The notes: generated by a model not told the origin, from the sequence alone. DNA of 64,000 nt from Sphingobacterium bovistauri (GCF_020295405.1 NZ_JADEYP010000009.1:1-64000); one strand, 5' to 3'. Positions 1-9,978 are shown, numbered from the stretch's first letter. Program-made: numbers and translations.

Positions 1-956
1 TTTTATAAACTAGTTTAACAATCTAATAAATAATCATGAAGTTTAAATACTAGTTCGGAATTAATTGAAAAAATTAGTCTAGCTAGATAACGTATAGTTA
101 TTAGATTGTTTAAATATCTACAAACAAAACAATGTTGTAGGAAATATAATAAAATATACGCTTGCAATTTACGTAAATCAAAATCTGCTTTAAATCATTC
201 CACTCAATAGATTTTTTTAATTTTCTTAATTCAAAAACAGGGAAGTCTACCTGGAAAATTAATATTTAATTACAATTAATATGTATGTGACAGGCGGTTT
301 CACAAAAATTATTACGTGAATTGTACAAAGTTACAACCTGATTCGGCAGTAAATAACTTTGGAATTATAAATAAAAATGACAAGTTATAAACATTTATGT
401 AAAGTTTCTTTAAAATAAGGGGGGGATATGAAGTTTAGCACAATATTGATAAAACCTGATGTAAGGTCTCACAGAAAGAACCTTTAAACAACTGAAATAA
501 AACCTCCTAATAAAATCAAGCACAAGCGTAGATTAAGAATTTAATAGTTACGATACTATAATATTAGGCACATATCTATGTATATTAGATCTTTAAGCTA
601 ATACCCATACCTCTTTGCCAAATTCATGATGGTTAAAGAGGATGGGAATTATATAAGGGAGATTTCAATTTTAATTGACCGCGCAGCTGTTAAACAACAT
701 GATTTTGAAATAAACTATCGTAGATATGATAGTGGATCATATCAGCTATACTCAACAGAGAATTGAAATGAGTGTAGCAAAGAATTAATGAATAAATCGC
801 TCTGTTTTAATATTGTAAATATAAAATACATTAATACGTATTAATTATTGATAACATTAATCCTAATCACAAAACATAGCTTTTACACAAGTTCAGTTAG
901 ACAATTTGCTATTTATATACAATCTTACTTTATCCGAAATCTACATATATCACTAA
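1..956. other. AT-rich non-coding stretch inside left-hand element
   Basis: No convincing gene was found. The stretch is very AT-rich and lies downstream of the integrase stop codon, so it is probably internal to the element integrated at tRNA-Ser. A reading frame on the minus strand at about 125-280 encodes roughly 50 residues without a start codon and could be a gene remnant. No copy of the tRNA-Ser 3' end is visible here, so the far attachment site must be outside the window. Confidence 0.5.
626..766 (+). CDS. possible 46-codon small ORF
   Basis: An open frame begins with two consecutive ATG codons and encodes 46 residues rich in charged amino acids, for example KQHDFEINYRRYD. No family is recognised. 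It is isolated in an AT-rich region with no clear promoter or ribosome binding site, so it may be a chance frame or a gene fragment. Confidence 0.2.
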   Translation: MMVKEDGNYIREISILIDRAAVKQHDFEINYRRYDSGSYQLYSTEN

Positions 957-2318
957 TTATTTTTCATTTCTAAGAGATTTAATGAGCTTCTCTACCATTA
1001 AGCTTTCTTTTTCAGTGAGTTTTAATCCAATTTTTTTTTCAATAGTGGAAATAGTAATAACATCTGCATGATTAACAATTAAGTCGTTTTGTTTAAGTTG
1101 TTTTTTTATAAGTTTTTCTTTTAATTGTTTCATTTCTTCACTTATAGCTTCTTGTTCTGTAATAGCATATTCTTCAGTTTGTCTTACAGATTGGTGACCA
1201 AGCATGTCTTTTACTACGTGAATTGGAACACCATTCGCTAACGTAACAGTACTCCCAAATGTTCGTCTAGCTTTATGCGTATTCAAGACAGTATTAAATT
1301 CACATAACACTGCTATTTCCTTTAAATATTCATTCATCTTTTGATTTGATTTAACAGGCAATACTCTATCTGTAGCAACACAGTCAGGGTCATTTTTGTA
1401 TTTTTCCATTATTTCTAAAGCCTTGGGAAGTAATGGGACATTAAATTCAGATTTAGATTTTCTACGATTATCTCTTATCCATAGGTCCCCATCTAAACCT
1501 TTTATAATATTTGACTTCTGTAACTTATACACATCACTATAAGCAAGGCCTGTATAACATTGAAAAACAAATATATCTCTGATAACATCTAGTCTTTTAG
1601 TAGTGAAAGTTTTGCTCTCTAGAATATATAGTTCTTCATGTGAAAGAGGCTTTTTGTTAGGTTTAGTTTTCTTCCCTTTAAACAACATAAATGGATCTTT
1701 AGGGATGTAATCTTTTGCAACTGCTCTTAAGACAATCTTTTTGAAATTTGCTATATACTTTAATGTTGTATTATTATTACAGCATCTTACTGTTTTCAGA
1801 TAGAGTTCATAACCTTTAATAAAATCAAAATTCAGTTGTTGAAATTCAAGATCATCAGCATTGTACTTTTGTTTTATATAATCCTTTACATGAGATCTAG
1901 CAGTAACATATCTGTCGTATGTCCCCTCAGCAATTTCTCCAGATGGAATTAGAGCATATAATTCATCATTGTGCTTCTGAAATTCGGATAATACATTGTT
2001 AGAATTTGAAGTTTTACCATAATATGAGTCCATTATAGATTGCGCTGTAATCTGAATCTCTTTGCTTTGAAACATTTCGGCTAAATTTTCAATTTTTCTA
2101 TTTAGTTGATCTAAATGGTTATTAAGAATTCTTGCATCTTCTTTTGTCCCAATTGCTCTATTTTTTCCTTGATCCCATCTAGATGCTAACCACTTTTTTT
2201 TAGTAGATGATTCTCTATAGCTTCCATTAACAAGGATTCTAAAATATATAAAGCGTAAATCACCTATATTTTTAGAAGCTTTTAAAAAAAATGTGACAGA
2301 GATGTTTGTGTTCAACAT
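957..2318 (-). CDS. tyrosine-type site-specific integrase of an integrative element
   Basis: A 453-residue phage-type integrase of the Bacteroidetes group. Residues 1-100 form the N-terminal arm-binding region, about 110-210 the SAM-like core-binding domain, and about 225-410 the catalytic domain. The second half of the active site is visible: HKARRTFG (H-x-x-R), then the box II His in MLGHQS and the nucleophile Tyr in TEEYA. The first catalytic Arg, normally in TG-x-R, is replaced: the sequence reads TGLAYSDV. That substitution is common among Bacteroidetes element integrases (IntDOT also lacks this Arg), so the enzyme is probably functional. Its start codon faces the 3' end of tRNA-Ser 265 bp away, the usual arrangement for an element inserted in a tRNA gene, so the element should extend leftwards beyond the window. 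A charged coiled-coil tail follows the catalytic domain. Confidence 0.93.
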   Translation of the reverse strand: MLNTNISVTFFLKASKNIGDLRFIYFRILVNGSYRESSTKKKWLASRWDQGKNRAIGTKEDARILNNHLDQLNRKIENLAEMFQSKEIQITAQSIMDSYYGKTSNSNNVLSEFQKHNDELYALIPSGEIAEGTYDRYVTARSHVKDYIKQKYNADDLEFQQLNFDFIKGYELYLKTVRCCNNNTTLKYIANFKKIVLRAVAKDYIPKDPFMLFKGKKTKPNKKPLSHEELYILESKTFTTKRLDVIRDIFVFQCYTGLAYSDVYKLQKSNIIKGLDGDLWIRDNRRKSKSEFNVPLLPKALEIMEKYKNDPDCVATDRVLPVKSNQKMNEYLKEIAVLCEFNTVLNTHKARRTFGSTVTLANGVPIHVVKDMLGHQSVRQTEEYAITEQEAISEEMKQLKEKLIKKQLKQNDLIVNHADVITISTIEKKIGLKLTEKESLMVEKLIKSLRNEK

Positions 2319-2418
2319 ATCATAATTTATTAAGTGAATAAATGTAGATCAAATCAGTTTCTTTATCAAGATGTTTATCTTTTGAATTTGTTGATAATCA
2401 GGATTATAGTGTGATTTT

Positions 2419-2452
2419 CGTGGCAATTTTGACGAGGAGAATTATTGCCACG
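2419..2452. repeat. 9-bp inverted repeat between integrase and tRNA-Ser
   Basis: CGTGGCAAT at 2419-2427 is repeated in inverse as ATTGCCACG at 2444-2452, around a 16-base spacer. The position, upstream of the integrase start and before the tRNA 3' end, is where integrase core or arm sites, or an autoregulatory operator, would be expected. The role is inferred from position only. Confidence 0.5.
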
Positions 2453-2507
2453 ATTATGCCATAACTTTTAGGAGTGTTTTTGAAAATTATGGGATAGGTC
2501 TAAAATT

Positions 2508-2542
2508 AAAAAAGCCTGCAAATCATTGTTTTGCAGGCTTTT
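2508..2542 (-). terminator. rho-independent terminator of tRNA-Ser
   Basis: AAAAGCCTGCAAA pairs with its complement around a short loop. Read on the minus strand the hairpin is followed by a T-run, so it terminates the tRNA-Ser transcript about 40 bases after the tRNA 3' end. Confidence 0.75.
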
Positions 2543-2581
2543 AGTGTTTTTATATGCTTTTTTAAAAGCTTTAAAACTAGT

Positions 2582-2673
<92 letters not shown>

Positions 2674-2799
2674 GTGTTTCGACACTGCAAACATAAAGCA
2701 AAAAATCGATTCTACAAACTTTAAAGCGAGTTTTTTTAATTTTTTTTTGTTGTTTATTATTAACAATCTGAAAGTCAATAATTATACTTTTAGTCTTGC

Positions 2800-4929
2800 T
2801 TAATCTTTTCTTTTACTTAAATCATAATCGATACGTACATGATAAATACTCATCAACATATTTTTGAAAATTGTACTTACATCGCTGATATCTTTGAGTG
2901 TAATATTAGCATTGCTGAACTGCTTTTGAGCCAATTTATGTTCTACAATTTTATCAACCAGCATGCTTATAGAGTCCTTTGTCGGCTCTTTTAGAGACCT
3001 GGCTGCTGCCTCTACAGAATCAGCTAGCATTAATACGGCTGTCTCTTTAGAAAATGGGTTAGGACCAGGGTAGTGAAATAGTGTCTCATCTACAAGTTTA
3101 TCTGGGTTGTTTTGAATAAATTCATTGTAGAAATAATCTACACGCGTCGTACCGTGGTGAGTTCTTATGAAATCAATAATTACCTCTGGTAATTGATTAC
3201 GTTTAGCAATTTCAATTCCTTTAATTACGTGTGAAATAATAATCTGAGCACTTTGTTCGGATGTTAACTCTTGATGTGGATTAATTCCCGTTTTTTGATT
3301 TTCAATAAAGTAAAGAGGGTTTACAATTTTGCCGATATCATGATACAATGCGCCGGCACGTACCAATAAGGAATTTCCTCCAATTTTATAAATTGCCGAT
3401 TCAGCAAGGTTGGCTACCTGTAGTGAGTGCTGAAACGTCCCGGGTGCTTTTAACGACAATTCACGCAGCAATTTTGAGTTGGAGTTTGTTAATTCCATTA
3501 ATGTTAGATCGGAAACTATTCCAAACAGCTTTTCGAAAGCATAAATCAGTGGATACGCCAATAAGGTTAAACCAACGCTCACAAAAAATGGTAAAATATC
3601 TATCCAATAAATACTACTAAAAGATCCATTACGTGTCAAAACTAGACCTATAAATCCGATGATATAGGTGGCTAGTATTAGTAAGCTGGATATCAAAAAC
3701 TGCTCGCGTTTTACCATCGTTTTGATGCTGTATATCGCAACTAGTCCAGACATGAATTGTAAAAACACAAAATCATAACTGTTCGGTACGAATAGCGCAG
3801 TAATTAACACCATTAAAAGATGGATATTCAGGGCAACACGAGTGTCGAATAGGATGCGGAAAATAATGGGTACACCACAATAAGGGATAAAGTATAAACT
3901 GGAAACACGTAATTGTAGTGCCCACGAAAATACGCCCAGCATACCGAGGATAACTATGTATATAATTGCTAAAAGTCTATTGTTGTTGTATATGTTTTTG
4001 CGGAAGAAATACAAAAAAACCATCAATAAGGCCATCGCTAGCCCAACGACTAAAAATTGTCCTAAAGATACATACGTTTTATTTCCTGATATGCGGGCTT
4101 CATCCTCGAATACTTTTCGAAGCGATTCTAGTTTTTGGTATGTATCATTATTAATGATTTTGTCTTTTTCAGCGATGAGTTCACCTTTTTGCACCATGCC
4201 ACGTGTGGAGGATATGTTGCTTAATGCGGTTTGCTCGATTTTATTGGTTAACGATTCGTTGAAGATGTAATTTACAGTGATGTAATTTTTTAATACCTCT
4301 TCTAACCAACGTTTCTTAGTTACCGAAGCATCTTTCTCTAGCGCGTAGTGTGCATAGTTGATCGCTGACTCGATTGTAAAACAATCGGCGGTGTTTTTTT
4401 GTGTCGCTAGATTATTGTCGATTAAGGTGAAATTGTAATTTCCTTCTGTTTCACTAACTTTTTCTGCGTCAGCACCTTTATTTTGGTAACGATTATTGAG
4501 GGACAGTATGCCACGATTGTATACATACTCAAGAATGTCAACACCTTTTTGTTTGTATTTTTGAATATCCAATGTAGGAATAGTATCCATTTGGCTACTC
4601 TGCCATTTTTCGGCTATGTCAGTAGTGAAGAGGTCTATTTGCTCCTTGTTGATTGTCTGTTGGAGGTTATATACAGGCTGAACCGTTTTCAAGATATATT
4701 GTTTATCTCGATCGAGCTCTTCTTTAGTTTTGTTGATTGAAAAATTGTAGGGTGAGATGAGGTTGTCGTGATTCCAGGCTTTACCTTTTTGGAACTCGTA
4801 CTCAAAACGAGGCTGCTTAGGGAGAAATAAACATATTAGAAAAACAGTCAAAACAAGCATTCCATATTTAAGAATAGGAGAGTCGCTTTGCAATTTACTA
4901 TCTATGTAGTTGATTTTTAGTTTTGCCAC
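2800..4929 (-). CDS. 7TM-HD family membrane phosphohydrolase (PgpH-like)
   Basis: A 709-residue protein with one N-terminal membrane segment (about residues 22-38), a long extracytoplasmic region (about 45-285), a cluster of about seven hydrophobic segments (about 290-465), and a C-terminal cytoplasmic HD domain. The HD metal site is visible as HDIGK near residue 530, with a following HH in THHGTTR. This order (7TM-HDED, 7TM, HD) is that of the PgpH family, whose characterised members hydrolyse cyclic di-AMP at the inner membrane. That activity is known for the family; for this protein it is inferred. The gene is monocistronic and has a promoter-like TACTTTTG box upstream on its strand. Length is close to other Bacteroidetes members. 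Confidence 0.9.
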   Translation of the reverse strand: MAKLKINYIDSKLQSDSPILKYGMLVLTVFLICLFLPKQPRFEYEFQKGKAWNHDNLISPYNFSINKTKEELDRDKQYILKTVQPVYNLQQTINKEQIDLFTTDIAEKWQSSQMDTIPTLDIQKYKQKGVDILEYVYNRGILSLNNRYQNKGADAEKVSETEGNYNFTLIDNNLATQKNTADCFTIESAINYAHYALEKDASVTKKRWLEEVLKNYITVNYIFNESLTNKIEQTALSNISSTRGMVQKGELIAEKDKIINNDTYQKLESLRKVFEDEARISGNKTYVSLGQFLVVGLAMALLMVFLYFFRKNIYNNNRLLAIIYIVILGMLGVFSWALQLRVSSLYFIPYCGVPIIFRILFDTRVALNIHLLMVLITALFVPNSYDFVFLQFMSGLVAIYSIKTMVKREQFLISSLLILATYIIGFIGLVLTRNGSFSSIYWIDILPFFVSVGLTLLAYPLIYAFEKLFGIVSDLTLMELTNSNSKLLRELSLKAPGTFQHSLQVANLAESAIYKIGGNSLLVRAGALYHDIGKIVNPLYFIENQKTGINPHQELTSEQSAQIIISHVIKGIEIAKRNQLPEVIIDFIRTHHGTTRVDYFYNEFIQNNPDKLVDETLFHYPGPNPFSKETAVLMLADSVEAAARSLKEPTKDSISMLVDKIVEHKLAQKQFSNANITLKDISDVSTIFKNMLMSIYHVRIDYDLSKRKD

Positions 4930-4966
4930 TTGGTAATTATATTGAAAATTTTACAACGTTATCAAA

Positions 4967-4974
4967 CAAAAGTA
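4967..4974 (-). promoter_or_regulatory. -7 box (TAnnTTTG) of the 7TM-HD gene
   Basis: On the minus strand the sequence reads TACTTTTG, matching the Bacteroidetes -7 consensus TAnnTTTG, 37 bp upstream of the 7TM-HD start codon. The -33 element is not clear. Confidence 0.4.
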
Positions 4975-5065
4975 ACTAATTATAGTCTTAGTTTCTTACA
5001 GTCTATATATTATTAAGGGAATGTCAATAAGTGGATTTTGTTTTGAAATAGGCAAATATTAGGCC

Positions 5066-5073
5066 TATCTTTG
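5066..5073 (+). promoter_or_regulatory. -7 box (TATCTTTG) of rpe
   Basis: TATCTTTG fits the Bacteroidetes -7 consensus, with a TTTG at 5042-5045 about 20 bases upstream acting as a -33 element. It lies just upstream of the chosen rpe start and rules out an upstream TTG start at 5071, which would sit inside the promoter. Confidence 0.6.
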
Positions 5074-5097
5074 TGCAAAAATTTAATAAAGATATTC

Positions 5098-5778
5098 ATG
5101 TCAAATAATAAACATTTAATTGCTCCTTCAGTTTTAGCGGCTGATTTTGGGAATTTAGCGAGAGATGTTCAAATGGTTAATCAGAGTGAAGCGGATTGGT
5201 TTCATATTGATATTATGGACGGTGTTTTTGTGCCTAATATTTCATTTGGTTTTCCTGTGATGAGTGCTATTGCAAAACATGCACAAAAACCATTGGATGT
5301 GCATTTAATGATCGTGGATCCTGATCGTTATTTGAAAACTTGTAAAGATAATGGGGCAGAGGTTATTACGGTTCATTATGAGGCATGCACACATCTACAC
5401 CGTACGTTAGCAGCAATAAAAGAGTTGGGTTGTAAAGCAGGCGTGGCTTTAAATCCACATACGTCAGTTCAACTGTTGAAAGATGTAATTCAGGATATTG
5501 ATTTGGTATGTATTATGTCTGTTAACCCAGGTTTTGGTGGTCAGAAATTTATTCATCATACCTATACGAAGATCAAAGAATTGAGAGCGTTGGCTGCGGG
5601 TGTGAACGATAATTTACTAATAGAAATCGATGGTGGGGTGACTACAGCTAATGCGACGCAATTATTAGAGTCGGGAGCAGATGTGTTGGTCGCTGGATCA
5701 TTTGTGTTTACAGCAGACAATCCAATTGATACTATAAAAGCGTTGAAGGATATTGACATCAACAGTCAATTAGCATAG
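5098..5778 (+). CDS. rpe: ribulose-phosphate 3-epimerase
   Basis: A 226-residue TIM-barrel enzyme interconverting D-ribulose 5-phosphate and D-xylulose 5-phosphate in the non-oxidative pentose phosphate pathway, in the cytoplasm. Family hallmarks are visible: LIAPSVLAADF at the N-terminus with the first catalytic Asp region, WFHIDIMDG with the metal and catalytic Asp, PLDVHLMI with a metal His, MSVNPGFGGQ in the phosphate-binding loop, and EIDGGV with the second catalytic Asp. The ATG at 5098 is preferred over an upstream TTG because that codon overlaps the -7 promoter box and the family begins near SNNKHLIAPS. Length is normal. The gene is a single transcription unit with its own terminator. 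Confidence 0.97.
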   Translation: MSNNKHLIAPSVLAADFGNLARDVQMVNQSEADWFHIDIMDGVFVPNISFGFPVMSAIAKHAQKPLDVHLMIVDPDRYLKTCKDNGAEVITVHYEACTHLHRTLAAIKELGCKAGVALNPHTSVQLLKDVIQDIDLVCIMSVNPGFGGQKFIHHTYTKIKELRALAAGVNDNLLIEIDGGVTTANATQLLESGADVLVAGSFVFTADNPIDTIKALKDIDINSQLA

Positions 5779-5814
5779 AAAAAAGCGACAAATTTTAAAA
5801 TTTGTCGCTTTTTT
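5779..5814 (+). terminator. terminator of rpe
   Basis: AAAAAGCGACAAATTTT pairs with AAAATTTGTCGCTTTTTT directly after the rpe stop codon, and a T-run follows. The stem is symmetric, so it can work in both directions. Confidence 0.85.
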
Positions 5815-5917
5815 ATTAAGTATTTGGCGTGTTTAAATACAATTTAAATCTATTGTTTAGATTGATTCCAAATTAATTTGATGGTTACTTGGATTAGTTT
5901 TAAACATTGATTTTTAG

Positions 5918-5925
5918 TATTTTTG
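5918..5925 (+). promoter_or_regulatory. possible -7 box of acnB
   Basis: TATTTTTG matches TAnnTTTG and is the best promoter match in the rpe-acnB gap. It would give acnB a 5' leader of roughly 170 bases. There is no clear -33 element, so the assignment is tentative. Confidence 0.3.
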
Positions 5926-6101
5926 CGCTAAATTTTGACGGTCTTTTGTTGACAAAGGATTGTCAAAATAGGGAGAATGTATTTTTGAAATAATATTTTA
6001 GGTTCTAGCATATTGTTTCAATATGATTTTATAACAACAAGGAAATAAAAAATGTTTTTTGCAGTTTTTATTTATCCTTTTAAACTTTGAAAGACAGATA
6101 T

Positions 6102-8864
6102 ATGAGTATTTACAACGATTACGTACAAGAGGTTGTAGAACGAAAAGGTCAGGGATTAAATCCTAAACCTATTGACGGAGCTGAATTATTAAGTGAAGTT
6201 ATCGCTCAAATTAAAGATGTAAACAACGAACATAGAGCTGAATCTCTTCGTTTGTTTATTTATAATACATTGCCAGGTACTACTCCAGCGGCAGGTGCAA
6301 AAGCTCAATTTTTGAAAGAAATTATTTTAGGAGAGTCAGTAGTTGCTGAAATCCCTACAATATACGCTTTCGAATTGTTGTCTCACATGAAAGGTGGTCC
6401 TTCAATTGCTGTTTTATTAGATTTAGCTTTAGGTAATGATGAAGCAATCGCAAAACAAGCTGCTGAAGTATTAAAAACACAAGTGTTTTTATACGACGCA
6501 GATACTGCACGTTTAGCTGCAGCTTACGAAGCTGGAAATTCAATTGCTAAAGACATATTAGAAAGTTACGCGAAAGCGGAATTCTTTACTAAACTTCCCG
6601 AAGTTCAAGAAGAGATTAAGGTTGTTACTTATATTGCTGCTGAAGGTGATATTTCTACAGATTTATTATCTCCAGGTAACCAAGCGCACTCTCGTTCGGA
6701 TCGTGAGCTACACGGACAATGTATGATGTCTCCTGCTCAACAAGCGGAAATCGTTGCTTTAAAAGCTGCTCATCCTGATGCTTCAGTGATGCTAATTGCT
6801 GAAAAAGGTACAATGGGTGTGGGATCGTCACGTATGTCGGGTGTTAATAATGTTGCACTTTGGACTGGTCGTCAAGCTTCTCCATACATTCCATTTGTAA
6901 ATATCGCTCCAATTGTAGCGGGTACTAACGGTATTTCACCAATTTTCTTAACTACAGTAGACGTAACTGGTGGTATCGGTATCGATTTACAAAACTGGGT
7001 AAAGAAAACGGATGCTGAAGGTAATGTAGTTCGTAACGAAGCTGGCGATATCGTTTTAGAGCAAGCTTATTCTGTTGCTACAGGCACTGTTCTGACAATT
7101 AATACAAAAACGAAAAAATTATACAACGGTGATGTTGAATTGAAAGATATTTCTAAATCATTCACACCACAAAAATTAGAATTTATCAAAGCTGGTGGTT
7201 CATATGCTATCGTATTTGGTAAAAAAATCCAAACTTTTGCTGCACAAACTTTAGGTATCGAAGCGCCAACAGTATTTGCTCCTGCAAAAGAAATCACTAA
7301 AGAAGGTGCTGGTTTAACTGCTGTTGAAAAAATCTTCAACAAAAATGCGGTTGGAGTTACTCCAGGTAAAACATTGCATGCTGGTTCTGATGTACGTGTG
7401 AAAGTAAACATCGTAGGTTCGCAAGATACTACAGGTTTGATGACAGCGCAAGAGTTAGAGTCTATGGCGGCTACTGTGATCTCTCCAATTGTAGATGGAG
7501 CTTACCAATCTGGTTGTCACACAGCATCTGTATGGGATAAAAAAGCGCAAGCTAACATTCCTAAATTAATGAAATTCATGAATGACTTTGGTGTGATCAC
7601 TGCACGTGACCCTAAAGGGGAGTATCATTCTATGACTGACGTTATCCACAAAGTGTTGAATGATATCACTATTGATGAATGGGCTATCATTATCGGTGGT
7701 GACTCACATACACGTATGTCTAAAGGTGTTGCTTTTGGTGCTGACTCTGGTACTGTAGCATTAGCTTTAGCGACTGGTGAAGCTTCTATGCCGATTCCTG
7801 AGTCTGTGAAAGTTACTTTCAAAGGTCAAATGAAAGAGCACATGGACTTCCGTGACGTGGTACACGCTACACAATTACAAATGTTGCAACAGTTCGATGG
7901 TGAGAACGTATTCCAAGGTCGTATTATCGAAGTACACATTGGTACTTTATTAGCGGATCAAGCATTTACATTTACGGACTGGACTGCAGAAATGAAAGCT
8001 AAAGCTTCTATCTGTATTTCACAAGATGAAACATTAATACAATCGTTAGAAATTGCTAAATCTCGTATCCAAATCATGATCGAGAAAGGCATGGACAACC
8101 ATAATCAAGTATTGCAAGGTCTGATCGACAAAGCTAATGCTCGTATTGAAGAAATCAGATCTGGCGCTAAACCAGCTTTACAGCCTGATGCTAATGCTAA
8201 ATATTTCGCGGAAGTTGTCATCGATTTAGATATCATTGACGAGCCAATGATTGCCGATCCAGATGTAAATAATGCGGATGTTTCTAAGCGTTATACGCAC
8301 GATGTAATCCGTGATTTGTCTTACTATGGAAATGACAAAAAGGTAGATTTAGGTTTCGTTGGTTCTTGTATGGTTCATAAAGACGACTTAAAAATCGTTT
8401 CTCAAATTCTTAAGAATATAGAGGCTGAAAAAGGATATGTATCATTTAATGCTCCGTTAGTAGTAGCTGCACCGACTTACAATATCATTGATGAGTTGAA
8501 AGCTGAAGGTGATTGGGAATTCTTACAGAAATATTCGGGTTTCGAATTTAATGACGCAATGCCTAAAACAGCGGCTCGTACTGAATACGAAAATATTATG
8601 TACTTAGAGCGTCCTGGTTGTAACCTTTGTATGGGTAACCAAGAGAAAGCAGAAAAAGGTGATACGGTATTAGCTACTTCGACACGTCTTTTCCAAGGTC
8701 GTGTAGTAGAAGATAGAGATGGTAAAAAAGGTGAATCTTTATTAGCATCTACACCTGTAGTAGTATTGTCAGCTATATTAGGTCGTATTCCTACTATCGA
8801 AGAATACAAAAATGCAGTAAAAGGAATCAACTTAACAAAGTTTGCTCCAATTTCTACGAAATAG
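6102..8864 (+). CDS. acnB: bifunctional aconitate hydratase 2 / 2-methylisocitrate dehydratase
   Basis: A 920-residue AcnB-type aconitase, converting citrate to isocitrate in the TCA cycle and, in characterised relatives, hydrating 2-methylaconitate. The N-terminal HEAT-like domain (about 1-155) is specific to AcnB. It is followed by the swivel domain and the catalytic domains. Three cysteines expected to hold the 4Fe-4S cluster are seen: Cys756 in FVGSCM, and Cys840 and Cys843 in GCNLCMGN. The ATG at 6102 gives the family-like beginning MSIYNDYVQEV; an upstream in-frame TTG at 6087 is less likely. The enzyme is slightly longer than the E. coli protein (865 residues). It is transcribed alone and ends at a strong hairpin. 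A second aconitase of another class lies 1.3 kb downstream. Confidence 0.96.
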   Translation: MSIYNDYVQEVVERKGQGLNPKPIDGAELLSEVIAQIKDVNNEHRAESLRLFIYNTLPGTTPAAGAKAQFLKEIILGESVVAEIPTIYAFELLSHMKGGPSIAVLLDLALGNDEAIAKQAAEVLKTQVFLYDADTARLAAAYEAGNSIAKDILESYAKAEFFTKLPEVQEEIKVVTYIAAEGDISTDLLSPGNQAHSRSDRELHGQCMMSPAQQAEIVALKAAHPDASVMLIAEKGTMGVGSSRMSGVNNVALWTGRQASPYIPFVNIAPIVAGTNGISPIFLTTVDVTGGIGIDLQNWVKKTDAEGNVVRNEAGDIVLEQAYSVATGTVLTINTKTKKLYNGDVELKDISKSFTPQKLEFIKAGGSYAIVFGKKIQTFAAQTLGIEAPTVFAPAKEITKEGAGLTAVEKIFNKNAVGVTPGKTLHAGSDVRVKVNIVGSQDTTGLMTAQELESMAATVISPIVDGAYQSGCHTASVWDKKAQANIPKLMKFMNDFGVITARDPKGEYHSMTDVIHKVLNDITIDEWAIIIGGDSHTRMSKGVAFGADSGTVALALATGEASMPIPESVKVTFKGQMKEHMDFRDVVHATQLQMLQQFDGENVFQGRIIEVHIGTLLADQAFTFTDWTAEMKAKASICISQDETLIQSLEIAKSRIQIMIEKGMDNHNQVLQGLIDKANARIEEIRSGAKPALQPDANAKYFAEVVIDLDIIDEPMIADPDVNNADVSKRYTHDVIRDLSYYGNDKKVDLGFVGSCMVHKDDLKIVSQILKNIEAEKGYVSFNAPLVVAAPTYNIIDELKAEGDWEFLQKYSGFEFNDAMPKTAARTEYENIMYLERPGCNLCMGNQEKAEKGDTVLATSTRLFQGRVVEDRDGKKGESLLASTPVVVLSAILGRIPTIEEYKNAVKGINLTKFAPISTK

Positions 8865-8884
8865 TTTTTAGGAAGATAAAATAG

Positions 8885-8923
8885 AAAACGGCTAATCTTG
8901 TAAAAGATTAGCCGTTTTCGTTT
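8885..8923 (+). terminator. terminator of acnB
   Basis: AAAACGGCTAATCTT pairs perfectly with AAGATTAGCCGTTTT around a four-base loop; T-rich sequence follows. Confidence 0.85.
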
Positions 8924-8958
8924 TACTTAATTATATTTATGTAATATTCTGTGTTATT

Positions 8959-9333
8959 ATGAGAGCATTGGTTTTAATTTGTATTGTTTTTTCTTTGTGG
9001 TCTTGCAAAGGAGAGTTGGTTGGTGAATGTAGTTCCCCTTTTAAAATCACTGTAAAGGAATCGAAAATTATTGATAGTAAAGAAGTCTATTCGATTGAAA
9101 TTAATAAAAATTCGAGCTGGTGGGTTAACTCTATTACAGTAAATGGTAAAGAACTGGATCTTGATAGGACCGTAATAACAACGAATAATTTTGTTTATGA
9201 TAGTGAATTATTTATTCTAGAAAGAATTAGTGATCAGGCTATGAAAATAACTATAAAGGATAATTTTAGTGAACCTAAACTTGTAGTAGGGGTTCAATCG
9301 GGGAATTGTTTTAGTGGATTTACTATTGATTAA
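8959..9333 (+). CDS. small secreted lipoprotein of unknown function
   Basis: A 124-residue protein starting with a lipoprotein signal peptide: hydrophobic ALVLICIVFSLW, then a lipobox ending in SCKG with the lipidated Cys at residue 16. The mature part is short, acidic and predicted to be beta-rich. No family is recognised. It lies between the two aconitase genes on the same strand, but a strong terminator separates it from acnB, so nothing suggests a link to aconitase function. Expected location is the periplasm or outer membrane. Confidence 0.7.
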   Translation: MRALVLICIVFSLWSCKGELVGECSSPFKITVKESKIIDSKEVYSIEINKNSSWWVNSITVNGKELDLDRTVITTNNFVYDSELFILERISDQAMKITIKDNFSEPKLVVGVQSGNCFSGFTID

Positions 9334-9428
9334 CAGCAATAAATTGATTAATTTATAATAATAAGTATTCCAGTTGTTTATGTAGATGTTAGCAAAGTCT
9401 TTATTTATAAAATTAAATATAACAAACT

Positions 9429-9926
9429 ATGAGTATTCAGAAAGCATTAACCATTGAAATAGAAAGAGAGAAAAATAATACCTTACGCATATTAAATGCA
9501 TTACCGAAGGATAAATTTGATTACAAACCACATCCGAAATCTATGACATTAGGCGAATTGGCAAATCACGTAGTTGAATTGCATAATTGGGTTTCAATGG
9601 TCTTTACAACTGATGTTTTTGATTTTCATACGGATTATAAACCTTCTACTTTACAAACGGCTGAAGAATTAATTGAAGTTTTAGAAGCAGGTCATCTTAA
9701 AAATTTAAATTCGTTAAATACGTTGTCTGATGAAACTTATTTAACGAATTGGGCTTTGAAAGCAGGAGAACATGTAATTGTCGATTTACCCAAAGCAGGA
9801 GCATTTAGATTTATAGTTGCGAATCATTTAATTCATCATCGTGGACAGTTAGCACTCTATTTACGTCTTTTAGATGTTCCTGTACCAGGATTATATGGCC
9901 CTTCGGCTGATGAACAAGGTAAGTAA
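9429..9926 (+). CDS. DinB family four-helix-bundle protein
   Basis: A 165-residue DinB/YfiT-like protein. Helices and the three-histidine metal site of the superfamily are visible: LANHVVELH in the second helix, and NHLIHHRGQL with two His spaced by three residues in the last conserved helix. Members bind a divalent metal, and many act as thiol-dependent transferases, but the substrate of this one is unknown. Despite the family name there is no relation to DNA polymerase IV. It is monocistronic, with its own terminator, between the two aconitases. Confidence 0.88.
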   Translation: MSIQKALTIEIEREKNNTLRILNALPKDKFDYKPHPKSMTLGELANHVVELHNWVSMVFTTDVFDFHTDYKPSTLQTAEELIEVLEAGHLKNLNSLNTLSDETYLTNWALKAGEHVIVDLPKAGAFRFIVANHLIHHRGQLALYLRLLDVPVPGLYGPSADEQGK

Positions 9927-9940
9927 CAATAATTTCATAT

Positions 9941-9978
9941 AACAATAAAACCAGAGGTAATACTCTGGTTTTATTGTT
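9941..9978 (+). terminator. terminator of the DinB-family gene
   Basis: AACAATAAAACCAGAG pairs with CTCTGGTTTTATTGTT, a 16-bp perfect stem with a six-base loop. It can act in both directions. Confidence 0.8.

Noticed and set aside
5071-5097. Earlier TTG start for rpe
   Set aside because: The codon falls inside the TATCTTTG promoter box and the added residues are not part of the family.
7067-7411. A 114-codon minus-strand frame inside acnB, and similar long antisense frames in sucB (36889-37431) and acn (10567-10872)
   Set aside because: They are antisense to strongly conserved enzyme genes, have no family match by eye, and arise from the codon bias of the real genes.
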